Shown here in pieces: positions 1 through 11,100 of a stretch of 64,000 bases of DNA. The notes under the pieces were generated by a model. The model searched no databases. It saw only the letters and a program-made list of their open reading frames with translations, and was not told where the DNA came from. Numbering within the stretch: the stretch's first letter is position 1; each line of letters opens with the position of its first letter. The stretch comes from Nepenthes gracilis (lineage: Eukaryota > Streptophyta > Magnoliopsida > Caryophyllales > Nepenthaceae). A program made the translations under genes and the position numbers. The DNA is taken from positions 2,412,001 to 2,476,000 of the forward strand of contig BSYO01000003.1 in the NCBI GenBank assembly GCA_033239525.1, given 5' to 3'.

Positions 1-64
1 TCTTAACACTGTAATTTGAGAAAGATTTTGTAAAATATATTATTTTACATGCAAAATTACAACC
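1..64. repeat. partial unit of the 1.33 kb tandem repeat
   Basis: These first bases resemble the start of the repeat units found at 8151, 9501, 10823 and 12146 (an AATTTGAGAA-like start, then ATTATTT.ACA and AAAATTACAA). They are cut off by the LTR that starts at 65. This suggests that the array extends, or once extended, to the left of the window. The identification rests on about 55 bases with mismatches. Confidence 0.55.
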
Positions 65-700
65 TGATGCAGTCCTAGGTTCGGGTTCTCGTATGGATTC
101 AAGAGCCTGTGGATTCCCTGTTTGGGTCGGATCACGAATGGGTCCAATCTCCATATTTATCAACTTAGGCATTGCGCACCACAAATTACAAATAAAAGAT
201 CAGAGAATGGTAGGAGGTTGTCTCACTATAAATACTCCGACGCTTAATTCAGAATCTTTCCAAAAAATAGAAAGATGTACGCGTGAAAGTAAACATGATA
301 AAAATGCATGAATGTTGGAATGCGGGAAGTGCATGGAATGCTCAAAGGAGGCTAGTGCTCCATTTGGTGCACTGCTAGGAGTGACTCACTATCGCTGCCG
401 CAGGGAGGCAGTGGCACGAAGGAAGAGAGCTAGTTCTTTCTCCTCATTGCTTTGAGCCTTGGGTGCTTGGATCAAGATTTCGATCTCAGATTGCTGCTTA
501 GGGGGTTTTGTAAAAGTGGGGATTCCCTCTCTCTTAGTTGCTAGAGAGAATATCTATAGGCTCCTTTTAGGGAGGCTTTTGGGAGCCGGGATCTCTGATA
601 AGGGGCTTGCCAGGATTTGTCAATCGCTGACTACTGGTGGTGGCCAATAGTGTTAATTGTCGCCTTGTGGAGGCAAGGAGACCATTGTCGAGCGTGGCCA
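65..700 (-). repeat. 3' LTR of Tat A
   Basis: The segment aligns along its length with 7484-8150. Shared landmarks include the TGATG start, the ACAAATAA.AGAT block, the GTGCTCC block near 355/7770, AGATTTCGATCTCA near 475/7890 and the terminal GTGGCCA. The two copies differ by many substitutions and indels, which indicates an old insertion. Confidence 0.75.
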
Positions 701-2440
701 ATGTAGGCCTATTTTACTTCACTTGGATTTGCTAAACAGCTATTGGGGTGACATGTACTGTGGCTTGTCAGCGTTGACCCTATATCCTATTGGTCGACAT
801 CCCCTGAGCCGGTGCATCCTGCGCCAACAGCCTATGGCCGCCTTTGTAGGGGTGCGTGCGACACTGATTGGCTACGTATATGGGGCACCCAATAGGCCTT
901 GTCTCTGAATCTCCTGGGATGCCGTCGTTGGGTTGGGTTCTTCTACTGATTGAACCCGTCTTCTTCCAATTAGGTTTCATTGATTTCGGCCCAGATCCAT
1001 GCTAGACCCATCCCTAACCCCCCATGCTTGGAGACAGCCCATTGCTAGGGCCTAGCATGTCATAAGTGGGTCCTGCTGTTGGTTCGCGTGGACCTTCTCA
1101 AGATGCACCAGTCTCCGATCCTTAGGAGCGTCGCTCCTTCCCCATGTGAATATGCAGCCTTTCAGAGGTGCCGCAGGGATTCAATGCTCTGTTGGAAAAG
1201 TTTCGCGGCCTAGGAATCAGTTATGCATTAATGGCTTTCCTATTTTTCGATCGACGACCATCGGGTGGCACGCCCCTTTGGGAGCTCATTGGGCTTTCTG
1301 TGCTACTATAAATTGGGGGGGTTCCCAACTTGGGTGACCCAAACTTATCCCTTTGTTGGTGAAGCAATGTGGAGTCCTCAACTCGTCTTGAGCCTTGTGG
1401 AGTTCCGCAAGGGAATCAGATGGATTTGCGAGAGACTTGTAGCCTCTTTTGAAGCCTATCGTCATACTTCTCTCATGGATGCTTCCTCGTTGTAACGATG
1501 GTGGCTTGGCCACTTTGCAATTGTCATGTGCCTTCTCTCTGTCTAGCCAGGGTTCCCAGCTGTAGGGGAGAGTCATGAGGCCAGCATGCTGATTCGGGGG
1601 TCTCCGTTTCCTCAAAAGCATGTCGTTGCTGTCTATTTCTCCGGCTGGTTGTTCTCCTATGCTGACTAAAAGAGGTGAGTCTTGGAATTTCATTGGGCCA
1701 TAGGGTGGCATGTCACGGCTCCGGTGGGACTCCTGATAGATGCCTTTCCTTTGCTGTGGCGGAGCCTGTCCCGCCGAGAGCGAGGGAACGGTGTCCACTC
1801 CGTCTTTTTGGGAGGGGAATCGGTGCCGGGTTAGATGTTACCAGAATGAGGTGATGCGCATCTATGCTCATGGTCAAGCCTTCTCGGCGGTGCCGCTCTT
1901 CTACTGTTTCTTATACTTTACTTTATTTCTTTTTCTTTTGTACTTACACTGATGTAAGCCTTGTACTTTGTAAAAAAAACACTTCAATGAATAAAAGCGT
2001 TAATTTTTACTTTTTATCTCTTATGTACTAGAACTTTCTCTTTATTGTTTGAACGGTATGACTCAAGGGCCATAGGGCCCTCTTGCCACCATACATGCTT
2101 GATTGCTTACTTATTTTGAGTGCCCAGTGGCTTTTGGTCACCTTTGCTAGTGCCCATCCCTCGAGTTTGTACTTAGATCGTCGGCGAGATGGTCTGGCAG
2201 GAGCTACTTGGAAGCTTGCACCGCTCGTATCCTATCTTGGATGACTGAATGATACTGATGGAGGATGCGTCAATCAGGTTGCGTCTGCACATTTAATGTG
2301 GCAAGAACCGCAGGGCTGTCATGTCATAATTGTCTTTCTTGAAAAGGCACGATGCTTCAGGTCGTCACCACGTGGAGGGATTTTGTTGCATGACAGAACG
2401 CCTTTCCTTGGTCAAGGGACACCATTTCCTTGGAGAAGTA
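701..2440. other. Tat A internal region without recognised coding
   Basis: This stretch lies between the 3' LTR and the antisense ORF of Tat A. Short open frames occur on both strands (for example 1265-1495 plus and 1286-1798 minus), but none shows a domain I recognise. An AATAAA-type polyadenylation signal lies near 1989, after a T-rich tract, and could end a plus-strand transcript. It is probably the decayed untranslated 3' region of the element. Confidence 0.4.
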
Positions 2441-2444
2441 TTGG

Positions 2445-2453
2445 CTATTTAAG
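2445..2453 (+). promoter_or_regulatory. TATA-like box upstream of Tat A antisense ORF
   Basis: CTATTTAAG lies about 80 bases before the ATG at 2533. The same core, CTATTTAAA, recurs at 3655-3663, also followed about 55 bases later by an ATG (3715). Two similar promoter-like sites 1.2 kb apart suggest that the antisense transcription unit was duplicated or rearranged before the LTR fragment at 3753 cut the second one. This is inference from sequence only. Confidence 0.35.
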
Positions 2454-2532
2454 CGCCAAGAACTTCTCCAATTTGGGCATCCATTTGCTGCTGAGGCACA
2501 AAATCTGAGTCTGCGGTCGTCCCCTCTTTCCT

Positions 2533-3225
2533 TTGGCTGTGGTCATGATAATGGTAGACGGGGTGCGCGATGTTGCTCTAGCACCGTTAGCAGGATCGTC
2601 CTCCTCTTCGGGGTCTGAGCCCTCCACCGAGGAGTCGCGATGGGGAGAACGAGGGATGAGAGGCCGCGATGAGGTAAGGCTTGTTGTAGCGGAAATGGAA
2701 GGTTGTCACTCGGAGCCTTTAGTCATTGGGCCAGTGAAGCCTTCAAGAGCGCCGCCAGGCTTTGAATCTAGAGGGGCTTCCAATTTCTCTCGGTGCCAGG
2801 GACCTGAGGGAGCCGGTTGGCTGATCCGCCATGCCCAGCGAGCAATTGAGAAGATTGAGATTCGGGTGCAGGCAGCCATTGCTGACATCGAGTAGAGTCG
2901 GGCACAAGCGGCTCACTTCGAGCAAGCATGGTCAGAGGCAGAGGCGAGGTCATCACAGTTGGCTGACATCAACTCGCAAGCCCAAAGTAGGATCACTATT
3001 CTTCAGGACGACCTCGAGTAGTGCCAAGTGTGACTCCGAGAAAAACACGTCGTCCACGCGTAGTTGGAGGCTGAGCTGAGATCGAGGATCCGGTCAGAGG
3101 ACCTGGCTCCCATGCTGGAAGGAAGATTCTATGAAGGGATTCGACTCAGCAGGAGGATAGCTTCACTGGCGTTGCCTGGCTTTCACGTGGGCCTCTTGGA
3201 CTCTTGAAAAGCGGGTACCTAGACG
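2533..3225 (+). pseudogene. antisense ORF (aORF) of Tat A, decayed
   Basis: The frame from the ATG at 2533 encodes a Ser/Glu-rich N-terminal part followed by an Ala/Glu/Gln-rich, coiled-coil-like stretch. It is interrupted by several TAG and TGA stops (first at 2893-2895). Around 3105-3175 it reads EGRFYEGIRLSRRIASL, which matches the WEGVNISRRIAWL segment at the end of the antisense ORF of Tat B (43016-45010). Both ORFs lie opposite to gag on the 3' side. Additional antisense ORFs are known from Tat-lineage plant elements such as Grande; their function is unclear. The N-terminal domain seen in Tat B is not found here. Confidence 0.55.
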
Positions 3226-3752
3226 CGCTCAGAGTTGACCGAGTCTCTAACTCCCAATCCTGCTGAGCTCGGCGAGGGTAGATAGCGACGTATTTTGTGA
3301 CCATTGGTTGACTTTTTATATAAAGAAACTTCATCAATAAAATTTCATTGTGATAGAGCAGTTCATCTGTTGTAATTTGTTGTATTCGGATGACTTGTTT
3401 TGCCCTTCCGATCTGGATGTCGAATGGATTACCGCTGTCGTTTTTGATGGTTGATATCCTCGCATTAATTGGTGTGATGGTTGGGATTTCGCAGACGGTT
3501 GCAGCGTGAGTGGGGAGGTTGTCTGTCAAGCGCCATAATGGGCTGCTGTGGATAGACGTGCCGCGTTTTGCCGAAGGGATGCGTGTCATTGCCAATATTC
3601 GAGGCGACCCTTACGTTTTTCCACGCGACGCCGCTTGACTTTCTCCTGCATTGCCTATTTAAACAACACTTCCCCATACCATTCACACTTTGCGCTTACT
3701 TGCTTCAAGGATCCATGGTGAAGAAGAAAAGTTCTCCTTCTTTCACCATTCG

Positions 3753-3929
3753 TGTAATATCTCGGATCCCCATTTCAATTATTTTAATATTTAATTTAAT
3801 TTTGAGTATTTCAGACGTGATAAAAATAAATTATAATATTGTAAAATTTTGAGAAATAATTGAAATTGTGAAGTGGCGCCCGAGGTGCGCCCGAATACCA
3901 ATGGGATTATTTAGGAATAAAAGAAAAGG

Positions 3930-3991
<62 letters not shown>

Positions 3992-6018
3992 GGTGGAATT
4001 GAGGAGAGATAAAGAGGAGAGAGAGCGTGAGAGGGGGTTAGGGTTTCGGCGAAAGGAGGAGGAGGAGAGACAGAGAGGGAGAGGGGAGAGGGGAGAGGGA
4101 ATGTGAACGGCAGCGATGGTGGCTTGCTAGTGAGACCGCGATGGTCGCGGGTGAGGTGGTGTGCGTGGCAGAAGGTTGCACAAAGAGAGAAGTCGCGCGA
4201 GAAGGGAGAGGCGACAAAGCAATGGCGGTGATGCCGGCGAGGCGACGCCGGGAAGGCCGATTACGATCATTCGTGGCGATAAGGCAATGACAGTAGTGCG
4301 GCAGGCCGTGCATAGAGGAGAGAGATGGGTGGCGCGCTGGTAACAAAGAGAAAAGCCTGATTCGGGTATTCGGGATATCATTTCTTCAGATCTACGGAGT
4401 ATAAAATCGAGACAAGTATCTTCTAGCCGTATCCTTGGTCTAATTTCGTGTCTGATAATATTTGACTAATATTTGGAGATTTTACTAACATACATGTTAT
4501 TTTTATATACGAAAATTTGTTTATTCTGTACATATATGTATGTTTTACTGGTCATGCAGAGGTTTTACACTGGTATTTATAATTTGAAAGGTTTTCAGAC
4601 ATCCGGACAATATATATATATTTGAATATTTGTATGTTGTGAAATCATGAACCAGGCCATGCATCGGTCCATATGCATGCTGCTGAGGGCGGGGTCAGTG
4701 CGAGACCATGGCGATCCGAGACCCGAGGGGTCGTTATATGTAATTTGAGGCATGAGATATTGATATTGCTCCCGATGGGACGTATGTGATATGTGATCTC
4801 CCTTCCGTCGGCAGGAAGGTGAGCTTTATTGTAGTTGACCTACCCCACTGTGTATTTAAATGATAACCATCGTAAGAAATTGACGGAATAATATATTCGG
4901 ACGTCTTAAAATATAACTACATCGAAAGTCACAGGTGGTAAAATATAGATAGTAAGCTCCTAGTCTATGGGAGACAAAGTACATGGATGGCTTTGAGCTG
5001 TTGGCCTAAACCATAACTGAGCCTTGAGCTGCTATCTTAAATCACATCCGATATAGCTACTGGACGAGGGTAACAATTCCTCAAGTTTGTATTATTTATC
5101 TTTGGTTCTCCGATTTCGCACATATTTTGTATTTTTACGTATATTTGCGTAAACTGTGATTCAAGAAACGTGGTTTAGTACACGGATGGGCGATAGGAAT
5201 ATCTCATACGTATTGATGAGTTAAACCCCGGAATATATTTTGATTTTATATATTTTGATTCCGGTTTCTTTAATTTCAGTATATGATATATGAGATTTAG
5301 ATCCGATTTATGGTATGTGTTCCACATGAATGTGGTGACGGTCGTGATTATGTAATGTGACCACGGATCATATGATATGGTATAATCTATAAAATTTGAC
5401 AAGATCGTTATTTATTATGATTATATCCCTGAGAGACTTTGATACGGATGATGATTTAGTACGAGACATCTCCTCGATTTTTAAAAATTTCACGGATATT
5501 GTGTTTTATTTTACGTAATTATTATGTGATATTCATTCCTTTGATTTATGTGTACTATTTTATATGATGATAGTATTTGCTGAGCCACTGGCTTACGTTT
5601 TCATATTTTATTCCTTTAGACTAGTGGCATGGATATACTTGTAGGAGTTCAAAAGTGATCTGGCAGGAATATCTCTTTCGATGAGTGAAGATATTTATAT
5701 TGGGTATATTTTTGATATCGAGGATATGTTATGGTTATTGTTTATGGTCAGAAGATGGCCCTGATCCTTGTATGAAAAATATTAGAGTTGTTATATATTT
5801 GGATACCTCCCTTGCGATATTTAGATAACATGTTATATATTTTATTGTCCGAATTTATATCCGATGAAGTCTTGTGCAGGTTTTATTATATTGGGTCATG
5901 TATACGTATGGATTATCACGCTCGGGTTGAGTTTTTATGGTTTATGAAATATCTTATTTTAGATTTTATTTTGACCTGCATTTGAGATCTTGGGTCGTGA
6001 CAGAGGTGGTATCATTGA
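3753..6018 (+). mobile_element. Tekay/Del-like 5' LTR plus PBS remnant
   Basis: The segment begins TGTAATATCTCGG and ends GGGTCGTGACA at 6002, the usual ends of long chromovirus LTRs of the Tekay/Del type. GAGGTGGTATCA follows, which contains the TGGTATCA core of an initiator-Met tRNA primer-binding site. The LTR would be about 2.25 kb. After the PBS the sequence changes directly to minus-strand gag of Tat A, so the body and 3' LTR of this element are missing. No gene is visible inside. It contains a (TAA)n tract at 3932-3991. Confidence 0.6.
3932..3991. repeat. (TAA)n microsatellite
   Basis: About 20 uninterrupted TAA/AAT units lie inside the Tekay-like LTR. Confidence 0.95.
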
Positions 6019-7411
6019 GAAGGTCGAAGGAGAGGGTGCTGTTGGGTCATCTTGGCGAAGAAATTGATCGAATATTGGGTCGGGGGTTCGTCCCAAACTT
6101 TTCCAGAACCGAGTGAAGTGTCCCCGACGGACCATGTCTTCGATTTTCCTACGCAGGTTCCAGCAGTCCTCTGTGGTATGCCCCAAAGACCGGTGAAAGT
6201 GGCAATACTTTATCTAGTCTCCAACCTCTGGGTTCTTCAATACTTTAGGCCATATCAGGAACTTCTCATCTTGAATCTGCATCAAGATGTTCAAGCAAGT
6301 GTCGTTTAAGGGCGTCAGGGTTAAGGGCCTGTACTCCGTGTAGACACCCGGCTCGGACCGCGGTTGCTCGTGGGGTTCCCGAGAGCGGCCGATGTCTCTG
6401 TTTCTATTCTTCCCAGTGATCAATCCTTCCGACTATTGGTCCTTGCGTTCGGGATGCTTCACCTCAGCCTCCTCAATCGCAATGTAGGCCCGAGCGATGG
6501 TCTCAATTTTTCGAAAAGATTGGGGGCGTTGGTATGCCACATGCTTGAATAACTCCCCAACTGCCAACATGGTGATAAAGGCACTCGGCTTCATCTCATC
6601 AGAAAGCTGGGGGGTACGGCAAGCTTCGACAGTGAAGCGGTTGATGAACCGCTTCAGGCTCTCCTCTGGCTTTTGGCAAAGGCGGACGAGGTGTTAGAGC
6701 TGCTTATCTTTCCTCCAGCGGGAGGCAAACTAGCACAGCAAGCAGTCTATGAACTCGTCGAAGCATCGAATGGAGTTGGGCCGAAGGCCACAAAACCAAA
6801 GCCTAGCATCCCCCTTAAGCGTTTGGGGAAGCATTGGCACATGACAGCATCACTAACCTCGTGAAAGGATAGCAGCGAGCGAAAATAGTCTAGGTGGTCC
6901 ATCGAGTCCATATTCCCGTCGTATAGATCCTGCCTGGGCATTTTGAACCTGAGGGGGAATGGTTGCGTTCAGATGTCCATAGCAAAAGGCGATCTCCGTA
7001 GGTCGAGCGCCTGTCATTCGCAGGTTGTGGCGACTGCGCATGCAGGGTGATCACGTACTGCATAAGCCCCTTCCTCTTGTCATGGACCTCCTATTGTTAC
7101 GAGAGTTGCGGGGGTTCTAATGTTCTGTGCTTTCCTCCTGTGCTAGGCTGCTCTTGCTGCTGGGGCCCTCGTCCCGAGTTTCTCCGCCTGCAAGTCGATG
7201 CTTGGGGTCCCGGGGGAGAGGCTCCCATCCATTGCGCTCCAACTCAAGCGCATAGCGCTTGAAGCATCTGCTTCATGTTGTCCACGTCAACGACCTGCTT
7301 GCACACGTCAGATTTGGGCTGCCCGCTAGTATGGCTATCCAAAGAGGGGTCGTCATCGCAGGCGGCAATGTCTCCCGCTGGTGCGCTTGCCTGCGCTCTA
7401 CTGTTAACCAT
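6016..7411 (-). pseudogene. gag of Tat A, decayed
   Basis: The probable start ATG is at 7411; its product begins MVNSRAQASAPA, almost the same as the gag start of Tat B (MVNMRAQASEPA at 36633). Further on, the frame at 6747-6941 has the gag core YDGNMDSMDHLDYFRS followed by AVMCQCFPKRLRG, and 6060-6186 has TEDCWNLRRKIEDMVRRGHF, the segment typical of Tat gags before protease. Several frameshifts and stops separate these blocks. The 3' end is cut at about 6016 by the Tekay-like LTR/PBS fragment. Confidence 0.7.
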
Positions 7412-7460
7412 TTTCAGAGTGATAGAGTGAACGTTGAGGCAGGTGGTTAGACGTTTTTTT

Positions 7461-7482
7461 GTCGTTCCCACAAACAGCGCCA
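7461..7482 (-). other. primer-binding site of Tat A
   Basis: On the minus strand this reads TGGCGCTGTTTGTGGGAAC and lies one base inside the LTR. It closely matches the TTGACGCCGTCTGTGGAAAC of Tat B. This fixes the right-hand LTR as the 5' LTR. Confidence 0.7.
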
Positions 7483-7483
7483 A

Positions 7484-8150
7484 TGATGTGTCCCTGGGTC
7501 CGATTTTTTTTGCGGATTAGGGAGCCTTCGGATTCCTCAACTAGGTTGAATCACAAACAGATCCGGTCTCCGCGTCTCTCAACTTAGGCTCTGTGCACCA
7601 TAAACTACAAATAAGAGATTAGTGGACGATGGGAGGTTGTCCAATCGTAAACACTCTGACATTCGAGTCAAAAATCTTTCCATAGGAATAGAACGATGTA
7701 AGCATGGAAGTAAACGTGATGCGGATGCAAGAATGCTTGGGATGAGGGAGTGCCTAGAATGTTGGAAGGAAGCTTGGTGCTCCCTTAGGTGCACTTGCTA
7801 GAGTGGCTCACTATCGTTGCCGTTAGGTGGCGGTGATTCGAGGAAAGAGAATTGGTTGTTTCTCCTCATTTCTTTGACCAATGGGTGAAGGATCAAGATT
7901 TCGATCTCAAGTCACCGCTTGGACTCTCTTTGTGGAAGTTGGCATCAGGATCTCAAATGGAGTTCGAAGTCGAAAAGTCCCCCCTTAGCTAATGGAGATG
8001 GTATTTGTAGGCTCCCTTGAGGAGGCCTTTGGGAGTCGGGATCTGCGGCAAATGGCTTGTCGGGATTCACTGGACGATGTACGCTAGCGGTGGCCATCGG
8101 TGTCAGTTATCGCTTTGTGAAGGCAAAGAGACCATAATTAGGCGTGGCCA
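7484..8150 (-). repeat. 5' LTR of Tat A
   Basis: The segment aligns with 65-700 and borders the primer-binding site at 7461-7482. On its right it abuts the first complete unit of the 1.33 kb tandem array. Confidence 0.75.
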
Positions 8151-11100
8151 ATTTAAGAACGATTTATTGAAACACATTATTTCACATTTAAAATTACATC
8201 TGTCGAAAGCCTAAACTCTAAACCTGTCCGCGGAGACCTAGATGAAAACTTAAACACCAATACCTGACCCGTAACCCTAAAAACTACGAAACTAAGAGCA
8301 ACAGTGTGGCACCATTTAAAATAACGTCTGTATGAATTTAAAAATTGCTAGTATCAAAACTACGTACCTCAATAATTTGACAAATATTCTACGTGCAAAT
8401 AAAAATTCACATAGAGTGTTCTACTTCTAACAAAGAAAAGTTGTTAGTATAAAAAATTTACGTTACCATCACCTGCAAATCAGAAATTAATATGCTATAA
8501 TACCAAACATTTGATATACGTACCTATTTTTTGACAGAACACGACACCATTCCTTAAGAATTTCACCACCAAATCCAAGCAAGCAATATGCATGTATGCT
8601 AACCTCTGCATGTAATGTTTGAAAATAATGTCATTAATTTGTTAAATTTTATACTAAAATCTTAAGTGGGTTCTAAATGTTGCAATTATAAATGACAATT
8701 TACCTTTCTTTTATTTCAATATCATTTCAAAAATAGCCGCTCTTTCCTTTCACTAGAGCGGATAACAATGTGCCTGCACGCCAACCATTAAAGACATATC
8801 ATTTAGAACCATATTAATAAATTTTCATAAAGTCAGCTAATTGTTTAAAAGCCAACATACAATCTCACCTTTTCTAAATTTTCTTCTAGGATTCCCACCC
8901 TCAAATAATGTCTAAGCTGCTTCTTGTTCCTCATCTATAGCCTTCTGAATGTCGTCAATTTGACAGTATTTTATATTGTTAACAGTGGATAAGAAAACAA
9001 CCATTACCATATTCATTAACAAATTAGAATACATACATATATTTTCTAAATAAATTTGCGAGCCTCCTAGTACTATTCATCCAACAAATCTACGTTCACA
9101 TCCTACAAACTAGGTTAGTACCCACACTTTAGAACTAATATTAGTGCTAATTTTAAAATTACACAAAAAAATATATAAGTAATAAAATTGCAAATATCAA
9201 TCACATACTAACTTGATGAGCCACAACTTTATATTAATTGTGAGTACAAATATTTGATGGTACTTCATCATCTTTTCACTAAAGTATGACGCATGCTATA
9301 TTAGTATTACAGCTAACAAATAAAAATATAATTTACAACCACACATAAGATAACAAAAATTTATTAAGTACTCACACAAACGCAATTTTCAATAGTCTCA
9401 TTAATATTTCACCATCTTTTCAACTACATTTTCTCCATTCTTTTTCCTCTCATATTCCTTCAGATCCAATCATTATTTCTCCTATATATAAGATCATCGT
9501 AATTTGAGAATGATTTTATAAAACACATTATTTCACACACAAAACTGCAATCTCTGTTGAAAACCTAGATTTTAAGCCTATCCGGGAAGACTTAAACCAA
9601 AAACAAAACCCTAATACCAGACCCATAACCTCAAAACTAAAAAACTAAAAATAACAGTGCAGCATTGTTTGAGATAAGGCCTGTAAGAATTTAAAAGTTT
9701 GTAATATTAAAAAAACGTACATCGATAATTTAACAAATATTCAATGTACAAATAAAAATTCACGTAGAGTACTCCCCTTCTGTTAACGTCACTTGCAAAT
9801 TAGAAATTAACATGTTATAAAACCACATATTTAATATACATACCTATTTTTTGTGAGAACAAGACACCATTCCTCAAGAATTTCATCACCCAAATCAACT
9901 AAGCAATATGCATGTATGTTAACCTCCGCTTGTAATGTTTAGAAATAATGTCACTAATTTGTCAAATTTTATACTAAAGTTTTAAGTGGGCTCTAAATGT
10001 TACAATTCTAAATAACAGTTTACCTTTCTTTTATTTCAATATCATTTCAAAGATAGCCGCTCTATCCTTTCTCTAAAGAGGATAACAATGTGTCTGCACG
10101 CCTACCATTAGAGACATATCATTTAGAACCATATGAGTATATTCTCATAAAGCCGGGTAATTATTTGAAAGCCAACATACAATCTCACCTTTCCTAGATT
10201 TTCTTCTAGAATTTTCACCCTCAAATAATGTCTTAACTCATTTATGTTCCTCTTCTACGGCCTTTTAAATGTCGTCCTCTAGATGGTATTTTATATTATC
10301 AACAGTGGGGAAAAAAAAACAACCATTACTATATTCATTAACAAATCAAAACACATACATATATTTTCTATATCAATTTGTGAGCCTTTTAGAACTATTC
10401 ATCCACCAAATGTATGTTCAAATGTTACAAACTAGGTTAGCATCCATAGTTTAGAACTAATGTCGGTACTAAATTTAAAATTATACAAAAAAATATACAA
10501 GTAATAAAATCACAAATAACAAGAGTATGCTACCTTGATGAGCCACAACTTTATATTAATTGTAAGTACAAATATTGGATAGTACTTTGACATCTTTTTA
10601 CTAAAAGAAGACACATGCTATATTAGTATTAGAGCTAATAAAAAAATATATAATTATAACCACAGATAAGATAATATAAATTTATTATATACTCACACAA
10701 AAGCAATTTTTCAATATTCTCCGTGATATTTCATCATCTTTTCAGCTACATTTTTTCCGTTTTTTTTCCTCTCATGTGCCTTCAGATCCCATCATTATTT
10801 CTCCTACATATCAGATCATTGTAATTTGAAAATGATTTTGTAAAACACATTATTTCACACACAAAACTGCATCTCTGTCAAAAGCCTAAGCTCTAAGCCT
10901 ATCCACGGATACCTAAACCAAAAACTAAACCCTAATACCTAACCCATAATCCTAAGAACTAAAAAACTAAGAGTAACAATGCAGCACCGTTTGAGATAAG
11001 GCTTGTATGAATTTAAAAGTTACTAGTATCAAAAACACGTACATCGACAATTTAATAAATATTCGACGTGCAAATAAAAATTCACGTAGAGCACTCCTTT

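Larger units (their letters stand above)
65..8150 (-). mobile_element. Ty3/gypsy element, Tat lineage (Tat A), rearranged
   Basis: Two related direct repeats (65-700 and 7484-8150) both begin TGATG and end GTGGCCA on the plus strand, and enclose 6.8 kb. A primer-binding site lies directly inside the right copy and gag reads leftward from it, so the element is on the minus strand with its 5' LTR on the right. Gag is recognisable, but I find no protease, RT or integrase, so pol is probably deleted. A plus-strand ORF antisense to gag (2533-3225) lies on the 3' side, as in other Tat elements. A foreign LTR fragment occupies 3753-6018. The flanking 5-mers (CAACC and ATTTA) do not match, so I see no target duplication. 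Confidence 0.75.

Noticed and set aside
1286..1798. 170-codon minus-strand frame inside Tat A
   Set aside because: No recognisable domain, not in line with the gag frame, and lies in the decayed 3' region of the element.
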